From Cunninghamia lanceolata (Eukaryota; Streptophyta; Pinopsida; Cupressales; Cupressaceae): DNA of 64,000 bases. Position 1 is the first letter of the stretch; the number at the start of each line of letters is the position of its first letter. Below the pieces are notes generated by a model, which saw only the letters and a program-made list of their open reading frames with translations, had not been told where the DNA came from and made no database searches. Below are positions 35,025-46,101 of the stretch, one piece after another. The position numbers were made by a program, and so were the translations under genes. The stretch spans positions 2,014,501-2,078,500 of the forward strand of contig BSBN01001362.1 of assembly GCA_027924645.1 (NCBI GenBank), read 5' to 3'.

Positions 35025-37790
35025 TCAAAAAGTGTACGTAAGGGCCAAAATATGCATAAGTGTCTGCTATCCCGACTACTGTGAACCACTGCTACCAACA
35101 GTGTCTCCTGAAGCCCCTCCTCCGCTGGCCCCAGACTGCTATGGGCCCATCACAGAGGATCTTGACTTTGATCCACTTGCTCTCTGGGAGGCCATCGACT
35201 AGCTCCTGTAGCTCAGAGCCCTCTGACTAACTGGCACAACACCATGGTATAGACCTCGGTAATACTGTATCTGAGCCTGTGCTCTGGCAAGCTCACCCTG
35301 CACCTGCGCTAACTGAGCCTGTGTCTGTGCCAACTATGTCTGTGTCTGTGCTAGCTGCGCCTATACCTTTGCTAGTTGTGCCTGTGCTTGATGCACCTTC
35401 CCAACTAAAAAGTTGCTCGTTGCATCTGTCCCAAGGGCTAACACTGTTGTATCCCACTCCACTTGGATAACTCATATCTACACCTCTGCCATATCTCGTT
35501 CTCTGGTGAGACCCGAGATAACCTCTGCATCTGTTGCTTGTCGAGCCTTAGTAGTCCTAAGCTGTGCCCATAGCTACCTAACTTGTCCTCTAAGCATGGC
35601 TATGGCCCTCTCCTGAACATCTGACTATGATGGACCCTGCGATGCCTGTGCCTGTCCCTGCCCTTGTGGCTGGGGTGCCTGCTATTATGCTTCATGTTGA
35701 GGTGGCAGGATTTGTGCCTACTGTGCCTGCTATGGAGCCTGTTGTGCGACCTGCGGTGGCACTACATGTTGAACATGGGATGGTCCCTCCCCAGCTCTCC
35801 TCCTCTGTCTAGGTCTACCTCCATCATCTCCTCCACCTCCTCCTCCTCCATCATCTCCACCATCTCCCCCTCCTCCACCATCTCTGCCACCTCACCATCC
35901 TCCTCTCCTCCTCCTCCTTCTCCTCCAACCAACCTAGCCCTCATCATCTGAATCCACCTCGTCTATACGAGGCACCAGCTCCCCAGGCCCTGAGTATCTC
36001 AGAAATGGGTGGGCAATGAACCACTCCTCAAAATCTTGGGTCATCCCAGCATATGCGATCTCCCTCCTCATATCCCAGGCAACATAGGGTATCTGTCGAA
36101 ACTCAGCCATTGCCTCCTCATAGGATACCATTGGCCCCCATCTGAACCTCTCAGCATGAGTCCACGCAAATAGAGCCTGCCCCTATGGCATGCCTGTCTC
36201 CTCCCAAACTGCCTCCGTACTCAGCTAATAATCTGCCTCTCCAAAATGAATCATGTCCGGCCTATTAGCCACTGCATTTGGCAACAGTATGGTAGCTCAT
36301 CTGCCTCATCCTCCCAAGGCTCACAATCTAGATATGGCTGCCAAACGACCACATCTACTCCATCCAAGGCGTGCCTCCAATACTCGAGCTTCCCCAGTCT
36401 GTGCTGGGAAATCACTCTTGCATAGCCATAACTATATGGCTCTCCTCTCTGTTTGTCAAAAACACAAATCGGTCTAGTAATCGCTATGTGCTCCCATAGC
36501 CAAAATTGTAGCAATGACACACCTGTAGATAGTCTCGCACCCCTGTGGTATACCACCTGATGCATGTCGTGGTATAGGTGTGCTAGAACACAGACACCCC
36601 AAGCATAATAGGTTCCCTCTATAATCATCCTCTCTATGATCCGATCCCATCCAATGGGGAACCCATGTGATCTCCTATCAGGGCATAAAAATGGCTCCGA
36701 TCAGTCCTGCAACTATCCCTAGGAAATAGTCGTAGTAGTCATGAATATCCTACCAGAAGATGACATGTCTGACCAGCTCAGGGTCATCGAATACTCGCCT
36801 GCATTGTACAAGTCCTGCGTCCCTCTGTGGATCATACTCCACGAGCTCTCCCTGAATGGGTAAGTGGAGTATCCTATATACATCCTCTAATGTAACCGTC
36901 ATCTCGCTAGTAGGGAAGTGGAAGGTCACGTCCTCGCTGTGGAACCTCTCTACTACTGCAGCCAGCAACCCGCGGTTCACTTGAACCTCAAGCATAAAGA
37001 AAACGTAGTCCAGTCCCATCGCGTTGAGTGCCTCTCGGTCCATCTCAGCCAACATATGTCTCTGGAACATAGGCATGGGGAACTGCTCCCTCGACTGAAG
37101 TGTATCTCGAATGTCCTCCTGCAAGCACGCAAAGCAAGGCATCAACCTTAAAACTACAAGTACCATGCTCAACATATCTATAGAAACATATCAACTAACT
37201 TAACATATCAAATTGATCAAAATAGCACACTACATCTCCTAACTAGATTCCTGCAATCTCAGAGATAGCTTATCGATTGACACATCAAATAGGATGCCAA
37301 TCGAGTCAATTTTGTTAAGTAAATTGCCTATTTATATCATATGCGCCATAACAGGTGGTACATGTGCCATTTCTTGTCAAATGTGTTGTTTCTTGTCGAA
37401 TGTGCCACTTTTGGTGTATGCACCGCAAGATGTCCTACATGCACTATCCTATATCGTAAATGTGCCACCCAGTTCCATGCGCTACTTCATACTATAAATG
37501 TGCCGCAGAATTATGCATGCATCGACTAAACTCATGCATGCACAGCTTGAATATATGTGTTTTTCTATATCCTAAATGTGTTGAAGTTTAACAGATGCAC
37601 AGTTTCGCGTGCCATATGCGCCAAACTATGATCCGACGCATTTGTCTACCTAGTTTTCTCCTAGCATTTATTGCAATCAAAATCAACCATAGGGGAAATT
37701 TTTTGAGATACATACCAGGGGTCCTACCTCTGCTGGCCAGTCGAATCGTCGGACACACTCAAAGTGATTCTCCTTGCATGAAATATCCAT
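35025..37790 (-). pseudogene. Antisense plant mobile domain (PMD) gene, two exons
   Basis: Exon 1 is 37790-37716 (ATG at 37790, 25 codons). The donor is GTATGT and the acceptor TTGCAG, with exon 2 from 37118 in phase 0. The PMD (aminotransferase-like, MAIN/MAIL1 family) occupies 37115-35940: VTFHFPTSEMTVTLEDVYRI, GFPIGWDRIIERM, GVSLLQFWLWEHI. It needs two compensating frameshifts (about 36640 and 36200). C-terminal to it the original frame continues to TGA 35025 through a Gly/Arg-rich stretch, a Pro/Gln-rich stretch and heptad-like AQLAQTQ repeats. Each stop in that tail (many TAG, one TGA) fits C-to-T at Gln or Arg. PMD genes inside Ty3/gypsy and MULE elements are known, so this is probably cargo of the level-0 Tat element. 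Confidence 0.75.
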
Positions 37791-37890
37791 CCTCGTGCTG
37801 ACTTCTCTATGCTCTATGGTCTCCTAAGCTCTTAGAAGAAAATCAAACAAAGACAAGTGTGCAAATGAATTGTCTTGTGGACCCAGCTCC

Positions 37891-37899
37891 TATATATAG
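37891..37899 (-). promoter_or_regulatory. TATA box of the antisense PMD gene
   Basis: CTATATATA on the minus strand, about 100 bases upstream of the ATG at 37790 and inside an otherwise non-coding stretch. It implies that the antisense gene had its own promoter and did not depend on the LTR. Confidence 0.55.
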
Positions 37900-38197
37900 C
37901 ATGCAAACCCTAATTAGGCTATGTGGTGACTATGACTACTTCCTGCACCTGTTTCTTCCTATTTTCTTCTCGTTTCTCTAAAATGTGTCCTATTTTCTTC
38001 AATCTTAACCAAGTTTTCTGTTCGTCTTCGTGAGATTGTCTGTCTCACGCCTTCTGCCCTTCTTCCCATCCAATCTCCCGAGGGGGCATCCTATAGTCAT
38101 AACCTGTACCAGGGGCAAACTGGGGCATGTATCATTATCAGACTATTTATTCTTTGAGGCAACACCCTAAATTGCATTACATCAAAGAGGGGCAAAA

Positions 38198-39359
38198 TGT
38201 ATACGCCTAAAAATGAGATGATTTGGTCTAAAAAAATATTCTTGATATTTATTCCATCTTAATTCTTCTATCAATAAACAAATAAACAAATTTATTTATT
38301 CGATTCACATTCCTCTAAATTAATTAAATATTGAAATATTTAATTACCTCTTCTAAAGTCAAAATTAAATAAAATCCTTTATAATTAAATTCTTCCAAAC
38401 AATTAAATAATTCTCAATTATTTAATTCAATCAAATCATTCTTCCAAATTTAAATAAATCAAATCAAATTTATTTAAATCCTCTCAATCTCCAAAAATAA
38501 AATATAATCAAATATTTTATTTATTCTTCCAAAATCATTCTAAATTAAATAATACCAATTATTTAATTATTTCTTCCAATAATATCTTCTCTAAATTTAA
38601 ATAAATCAAATATTTATTTAAGTTGTCCATCTCTTCTAAATTGAGTTATCTCTAAATATAATTCAAATCCTTATGCACATGCAATTGAATATTCTAAATA
38701 TTTAATTGAGTTAAAATATCTTCTCATCCTCATGCAATTTCCTTCTTCTAATTCTATTCTCTTAACTAATTGATCTATTCTTTTAATTGATTTTATCTCT
38801 TCATTTAACTCATTCTTCTATTTTATTAATTCCTCTCATGCAAAATAGAGAAAGACACTTGTCCTCTTTTTATTTGCACACGTTCCTCAACCGTTCTATA
38901 CTATCGATCTTCTCATTCTTTCTATATCGTTGATCTCCTCTCTCTCAAGTCTATAAATTGAACCCTATTCTTCCATTTCATTCATTCAAGCTTTTAGTAT
39001 CGTTACTCTACAGGAATTACAGCGCGCCTTTGGCACCAATTCCTTCATTGCTTGTGATCAAACTCGTTACTACACACTACTATCATTGTTGTGAAGCTCA
39101 TCTTCATAGCGAAACTATCATAGCCATTCCCATTTGAACATCTTGGAATCATAGAAAGGAAGTGCACCTTCTGAGGGCCATATTCATAGACAAGATCATT
39201 TGTGATAGGCGATCAATAGAAGCTTCAAATTAAAGGAGGTTTGCTTTGTGTTGTTCATTGTTTGATTGAATCTATTTTATTCATTATTTCATTGAGTTTT
39301 GGGTATTTTGATATATAATTATATTGATTATTCATGTTGAATCCAATTTTCCCTTAACA
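38198..39359 (+). repeat. Putative 3' LTR of the level-0 Tat element
   Basis: A purine tract AAAGAGGGGCAAAA precedes TGTATACGCC, and the far border reads CTTAACA, giving TGT...ACA ends. It contains a long AT-rich part (38280-38860) built from variants of AATTAAATAAATC, then a TATA box (CTATAAATT at 38951) and a leader-like region. No second copy exists in the window, so borders are inferred only. Confidence 0.45.
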
Positions 39360-41699
39360 ATTATAATTTGACAGAATACAGAGATAAACTTATCTCACTG
39401 TTCTAATAGAATACCAAGCTTAGCTAATGTTCAACATAGTACACTAAGAACATAGCTATTTAGCTTTAAGCATTACACAGGCTTTAAACAAGCTATCGAC
39501 CTTGAACTCTCATAGAATGTAGTAAGATATCAGCCTTAAGCATGAAACATTCAACTAGACTTATTACTTATACAAACTCATAGTAGTATACTTAGTTTAT
39601 CAGTGAAACAAATCTTAGAACAATCTACACCTAATGACCATTATCATTCAAAAATAGTGCAAGACTATCAGCCAAAAGATATTTAGAGATATCAAAGACT
39701 TTTGATCAAATCTCTACTAGAGATATACAAGGAATTACGATCATGTAAGACATAAGAAAAAATTGATTTCTATCAGCCACATTACACAGTAACATTCTAA
39801 ACACGTCGACCTTTTATCATAAAGGGTATCGGCCATATTACACAGTAACATTCTAAATATATCAGACTCAGACAATAATTCACAAAACCAAAAGCAAACT
39901 AGCAACTCTTAAACTAATAAAAGACTTTCAACAAAGAGAAGAACCTATATAAAGATCGTATAGAGATCCTTTCACAGCCTCTTTTCTCTTACAACGAGCT
40001 TGATCCTCTCTCGCTACTATAGATATTCTTTCCAATGATCTTCCTATTTTTTTTAGTTTTCTCTCCGTGTGTGTTCTTGAGAGTAGATCTCGCGGTGTTT
40101 AATAGCCATCATGCCAAAACCACATCCCTCTCTCCTTAATTATAGTCTACCATAAATCCTCATAGGCATGAAAAATAGTGGACGTGATGGTCATTAAAGA
40201 CCATTCTACACGTCAGTTGATGAGCTCCTCCTTACTCTCTAAATCAGTTAGGGAGTAAAGGAGTCAAGCCACTTAACCATAATAGCTATTTTCAATATCA
40301 TGGAATATTAGCTATGTATATAAAGAAGTTCAACGATCACCTCAAAGGTCTAGCTTATTAAATAGCTATCAATCCTTACATACATAACTATCAATCTGTA
40401 AGGGTACGAGAATGGGGTTGAGATTTTCTCCCCCTATCTATCTCACAGAAACATCAGAGAATGGATAAGTTACCATAACAGAACACTTATCGAAAATCAC
40501 TGATAATAAAATAATATAGCTTAACCTCAAATTAAATCATTATAATAAAACAAACTATAATCATAACACGCAAGGAAAATAATGACTATCGACCATATCT
40601 TGTCAACGGTTCCTTTTCCTGACTCAGTTTTTCGACAAAACCTACGCTAATGGTTCTTGACGTCAATTGACAAATGTTGCATCAAAACCCAAAGTCTGAC
40701 CAAATAGGTCAAACACAACTTGCCACTTATGATGAGGTTCCCTAAACATTGAAAGCTCAAGACTTAAATGGAAAAAACATGTTCCTTTCCTTACATCTAT
40801 TCACTTCTCTCCAATGATGCTATCCCACTCTTTTCCTGAAGGGAAGAAACCTGTTTCCTAGTTACAACTTACAATTACCAAACTGAGATTAGTGTATCAT
40901 TAATCAATCCATATACATTATGAATAAATAATCATGACAACATATAATCATATGTCTAAATTCTATGCATATAATCATAACTTAGGAAATCATCAATTTA
41001 TCCTGACATTTTCACTAACATCAAATCATTAATCCATGCAAAATTATCTACTAATCGCATAAAAGTGAAAAGTAAAACATAGTCAAAATTTGGGATGTGA
41101 CACAACACGATCAATTAACAATCCAAGAATGGGAACATAGGCTAAGGTTACTTCAACATAGAGAACAAACACGAGTCATGATACAATAGTTTGAAGAGAG
41201 ACTCCAACTCCAAAGAAACATAAATTAAAATAGTTGACAACCCACTCAATGTTGGAATCTTAGGAACTCGAACAGTCCATATCAATAACTAGTGACCCTT
41301 TGGGTCATATAATTATCTCAACTACAACAGTCACTGAACACTACATAAGAAACAATACTGGGAAAGGCCATAGGACTGGCCAATTGTTCTTTGCAAAGTC
41401 CAGCTCTCAAGTGAGCAGGACTGCCCCCATGTCTCACCTCCTCTCGACTGGCTTCTACCACTAGAGTGAGAGTGACGTGGAGGTTCGCCCGAGGCAAGGA
41501 GAGGGTCCTATGTGCTCTATCAAAGATGACTCAACTGCCCCATGCAACTGAGTCATGTTTACGAGTGTACATATTTTGGTGAACCTGAAGTGAAAAACAA
41601 AAATCTCCTAATTGAAGCTTTTAGCACTTTCATTGCTTTGATCCCATTTCATCATCACTTTCACATCTGACATCGAATTCACCAAATACATATTTTGGT
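39360..41699. other. No gene; possible LTR and leader of a second Tat element
   Basis: A TATA-like box (CCTATATAAAG, about 39950) is followed by a pyrimidine-rich leader. The direct repeat CCATATTACACAGTAACATTCTAA occurs twice, 57 bases apart, near 39775 and 39832. A 150-base piece near 41100-41220 looks coding-like, rich in Gln, Arg and Leu, but is broken. TTTTGGTGAACCTGA at about 41572 and again near 41691 resembles the primer-site region that follows Tat LTRs. I cannot fix LTR borders. Confidence 0.35.
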
Positions 41700-41735
41700 G
41701 AACCTGACATGAATAAAAAATCCTTCTAGGATGAG

Positions 41736-43687
41736 TTGTTTGTGTTTTCGCTTGCAAAACTCATTCATTCTTTCACAACCATCTTTGTTGTCGTTGCCAC
41801 TTACATATTCATTCTTTCTATCTTTACTTATGCTTATTCCATTTATTCTAAGGTGTTTATGACACCCTTGAATATCACAGAACTTAACTTAAACTTAGGG
41901 AACATTCCCTCTAGGGAGCTTGAAACTCCCTCCTTTGATAGGTATGTGCTTCCTAATCCAAACGCACCAGTCTCCAATTGCTTGACTATGAAGATTCAGA
42001 TTATGAACATGACAAAAGGGAACTTAGAAATTCTCACATTTAACAATCCTACATGGAAATATGATTCAGTGATTCAACTTCTACCTCATAAGGCAAGACG
42101 AGTACAAGTGAGATCATAGATCCATCAAATGGACCAACCATCAACAAGCAATTCTGGCACTCACCTGGATGATGAAGTAAGATGACTTGAAATAAATTTG
42201 CAAGAGGCCAAAGATGCTCAAGAGGCCTTGAGAGTCGCTTTACGAGAAGAGAAACGTGAGAACGCTATGCAAGAAGAAGCGGTAAACCATGACAACACCC
42301 GAAATGAGATCCCTAGAAATGAGGAAGTGTTAAGAGGCCCCACACCCATAGATCTTATTGCAACATTGGTGCAAAGAATCAGGACTTTGGAAGTAGAACA
42401 ACACATCCCAGAGAGAAGGAAAAAGTTGCAAGAACACATTCGAGTTGAACAAGACAAGGGGGTATCTTAAAATCCCCCTACCTTAACTACTACTCATAAA
42501 ATGGGAGTAACGACACATTCTCAAATGAGAATCCTCCAATTCAAAACACTCAAACAATACAAGGAAGTCAAGCAAATCAAGCTATGGTGTTGGGCTATTA
42601 AAGTCCACCCATGTGGTTGATGTTATCAACCCCGCAATCGTAAAGTGCTTTTTTAGGGACATATTTGGAATATTTGAAAGAGCCACTCGACATGGCCATA
42701 AGAAGTGTGATGTTACCACAACCTTTGCCGAATCTCCCAAAGTTTAAAGGAGAAGATCTTAATTCGCACATCAAGGCATTTACAACTTCTATAAGAGAAC
42801 TTCTCCCTTGGGACAGAGTCGTCACAAAAATGTTTCCAAAGAGATTAGAAGGAATAACCTTGGATTGGTATCACTGTCTGCTAGAGGCTTCAATACACTC
42901 ATTCAGGCAATTGATAGGAGAGTTTGTCATGGCTTTTGACATGAATAAAATTGTGAAGATAGGAATTCAAGAATTTCTTAAAATGAAGCAAGAGCCCAAT
43001 GAGTAAGTGGCCCATTTCGTCACTCAGTGGAGACAAGTTCTCTACTCATCTACAAGTGCTCTGAATATGGACCACCATGAATTATGCGATCTCTTCTTGC
43101 ATGGTTTTAATAGAGATACAAGAGAATAATTTCAAAAATTGCCATATAAATCTTATGAAGAGGCTTTGGAAAGTGCCTTGTGGATCGATCAAGTTGCCAT
43201 TGATAGCGGCTGAAGAACTTATGGACCAAATGATCGGTTAGAAAATGATGATGGTGGAAACAACATGCCTATGATCAAAATTCTCAAGAATAACATAAAC
43301 GTGACTACAGATGGGGTAACAGATCAACCCCTAGTTAAGAAAGTAAAGGATGACTACAATGGGAGAGTTTATTTTCCCACAAACGTTAATGCAATAGATC
43401 ATCCTCGAAATAATGCATATTATCCAAGGGATAATTATCAGTCATGGAACCAAAATGGTAATGGAAATGGTGGTAGATATGAAAGACCCCCCTTTGAATA
43501 CAATCAATTTTGTTCCTTCTATAGGACTAGGGGGCATAGCACGAAGTCTTGTAGAGAATACAATAGGTTCATAGAAAGGTTGCTAGAAGATCAACAACGA
43601 CTGTTCATACAAATGTTCTTGAACCCGCAGGAAGTCATGCTAGATAACATTGTCTTCTCTATTGGTAGCTTAGTCTACAAAGGGTGA
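41736..43687 (+). pseudogene. Tat-type gag fragment
   Basis: The N-terminal part (41850-42470) is a charged, glutamate-rich coiled-coil region. The gag core runs 42665-43240: PLPNLPKFKGEDLNSHIKAF, LEGITLDWYHCLL, GEFVMAFDM, ALWIDQVA. A degenerate zinc knuckle follows, FCSFYRTRGHSTKSC (43510). In-frame stops at 43004 (TAA), 43127 (TAA) and 43211 (TGA) all fit C-to-T at CAA or CGA. The frame ends where the TIR element begins at 43682. Protease and pol are missing. Orientation matches level 0 but it belongs to a different element copy. Confidence 0.8.
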
Positions 43688-44643
43688 AAGTTCAACTCTG
43701 TGTCACACTTTTATAACTTAAATAGCCAACACTAATCTAAGTTTTTAACTTGAATCACTACAAAGTGACATATATGTTTTGAATTTTAAAATGATGTAAA
43801 CTAGTAAAATGTAGATTTTTTAGTGTATTTTATGTTTAGACTTTTTTAAAAAAATTCAAAAAACATTTGAATGTATTTTTTTTATAAAATTAACACTATA
43901 ATTTAGTCACTCATCTAAAATGCTAAAAATAAGATTAAGTGGGATGTTGCACTTTATATAGTAAATTTTATTTTTCTTCCTTCAATTTTTTTTAGCGTAT
44001 TCATAACTTGAAACTTAAATAGTGCATGGATGAATATATTTTTTTAAATAAATCTTGGAAGTTGTGTGTAATCAAAACATAACTATTTTGATGGGACATC
44101 ACCTTTTGTCATAACTATTTATCCAAATAGGAAAAAAAGATATCATCTCGACATGAAATCTCTCCTTTAGTGCATCATATTTTTTTCAAAATTTATTAAT
44201 AAAATTTAGTATTTTTTCTTAAGAGGAAAATCAACATTATATTTTGGTGTTGATGACCTACTTTTAGTAAAAATAATAAAATAAAATATAAACACTAATT
44301 CAAATGTTTTAATATATATATATATATTTAAAAATTATACTTATAGATCTACAAAAGGGTATTTCTAGATTTTTTAAAAATGATTATTTACATGAGTAGG
44401 AGTTGTTAGAACATCAATTTTTTTTAAATAAGTTCATTTTTTGGTAAATTAGCCCCAAAGTGATGCTACATATGTATTTAGGACATTTCTAGTTGAAAAA
44501 GTTGTGGCCTAGATCTAATTTAGCTAGAATGAATCTAGCTAGAACATATGTTTCACTAAAATTGACTTTTAGTTAGAAATACTTAAATTTATTTATGTTG
44601 ATAAGTTATCCTAAAGTGTGACACGGTTTTGAACTTTTACACC
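43682..44643. mobile_element. Short TIR element (non-autonomous DNA transposon)
   Basis: The left end GGGTGAAAGTTCAACTCTGT and following CACACTTTTATAACTTA are mirrored on the right by TAAGTTATCCTAAAGTGTG and GGTTTTGAACTTTTACACC, that is terminal inverted repeats of about 40 bases with small gaps. The 0.9-kb interior is very AT-rich and non-coding. A 3-base AAA duplication is possible but weak. It sits exactly between a plus-strand Tat gag fragment and a minus-strand copia fragment. Confidence 0.65.
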
Positions 44644-46086
44644 AAATCATGAACACCCTTAGGTACCCAAAAAGAATGACCATCAAAAGTGGATGCAATA
44701 CTCCTCTTTGCTACTAATCTTAATGGTGAAGGTGTAGATTCTATAGATCTCTTCACTACAGGAACAAAAGAATGATTACACTAATTTGTACATGCATCCA
44801 ACTAAAATAGAGTGTTAATGCAATCACCTTTAGCAAGCACCACAACCTCTTTCACAATCTTGCACCCTCCACTCAAGAAAATAACCTACACACCTGAATC
44901 ATTAAGTTTACTTTTGGAAAGTAGGTTATGTTCCAAACTAGGGATACGTAGTACACCATTGATCCCCTTCACTCATCCATTGGGGAATAAAATCAAGACT
45001 CTTCCATGACTAACAATATTCACATGAGAATAATCTTCAAAGTACACCTTCCCACCATCATATTCTTCATATTTTGTAAGCCAACCCCAATGCAAAGTCA
45101 TGTGGAAAAAGGCACTAGAGTCTATCGACCGTGGACCTTCCAATGCATGTGTAGACAAGGCTATGACAAAGGCATCACCATTATTTTGGGACGACTTCTT
45201 TGACTCATCATTAGAATATATCTTTTTATTTTTTCTCCTCCTCTTAGTCTCTTCTAAAATGGCCAAGCTTGTTGTAGTTCCAAAATTTATCCTTATAATT
45301 ATCAAGAGATTTGGATCTCCCATGAGATTTAGATTTAGACTTGTCTTATTTCTTATTCTTATTCTTGTCTTTTTCTTTTAGTCTACCACAAACTGCTAGG
45401 GCCTCCTTAGTAGTTTTAGAAGTCATTAATTTTATCTCTTCAAAAAGTAACAATGGGCACCACCACCTCATCCATTTTCAACTTAATGGTAGTTCTCTTA
45501 ATAGTCATAACAAGGTGGTCTCATGAATCTAGCAAAAAACACAACAAAGTCATGCAATAATTCTCCTCCTCCATTTTCACTCCAATGGAGTTTAGCTAGG
45601 TAATAACCATGTTGAAGGCATTCATATGGTCAACTACAAAACCACCACCCTCCATCCTAAGGGTATACAATTTCTTTCTTAGGAAGACTTTATTCATTAG
45701 GGATTTAACTTGATAAATCTCTCCCAACTTCTTCCAAAGGTTCATTGTGGTGATCTCTTGATGAACATTCAACAATATCGAATCTTCCAAATATATTCTA
45801 AAAAGACCCTTCACCTTTCTATCCAACAAGTCCTAGTCTTCTTGTTTCATTCTAGTAGGCATGGTTCTGGATATTGTAATGCATGGATTTTGATCTATGA
45901 GCATATCCTTTATCTTGAGCTTCCACAACTCAAAATTTATGTCTGAGAACTTCTCCAGTTCAATTTTTGATGCATTTTGCATCCCTTCCTATAATAAGAT
46001 CAAAACTCCTTCTACACGAGCTACCATTCAAACGAAGATTAGTACAAAAAAACCCTCTACCCAACACATAGAATCTAAGGTGATTT
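44644..46086 (-). pseudogene. Ty1/copia gag-protease fragment
   Basis: Reading leftward from the primer site, gag begins near 45980 (INFELWKLKIKDMLIDQ), then a UBN2-type segment (LWKKLGEIYQVKSLMNKVFL). Protease follows with IDSSAFFHMTLHW, where the active-site glycine of D-S-G is serine (GGT to AGT). GVLRIPSLEHNLLSKSKL and the segment before integrase run to about 44830. Several stops (TAG, TAA) interrupt gag. Integrase and RT are absent; the fragment ends at the TIR element. Confidence 0.8.
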
Positions 46087-46099
46087 GGTTCTGATACCA
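46087..46099 (-). other. Copia primer binding site
   Basis: TGGTATCAGAACC on the minus strand, complementary to initiator tRNA-Met, just upstream of copia gag. The 5' LTR should start at 46102 (TGAAAGG on the plus strand) and extend rightward. Its far end is not identifiable. Confidence 0.75.
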
Positions 46100-46101
46100 A
46101 A

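Noticed and set aside
35762..35951. Glu/Met-rich and Ser-rich short frames
   Set aside because: They are out-of-frame shadows of a CTC/CTT-repeat stretch; the in-frame reading on the minus strand belongs to the PMD gene tail.
41736..41850. Hydrophobic segment resembling a membrane anchor before gag
   Set aside because: It precedes the probable gag start, is TTC/ATT-rich by composition and has no supporting context; likely leader sequence.
44313..44330. TATATATATATATA run as a promoter
   Set aside because: Simple repeat within a non-coding TIR element; no gene follows.
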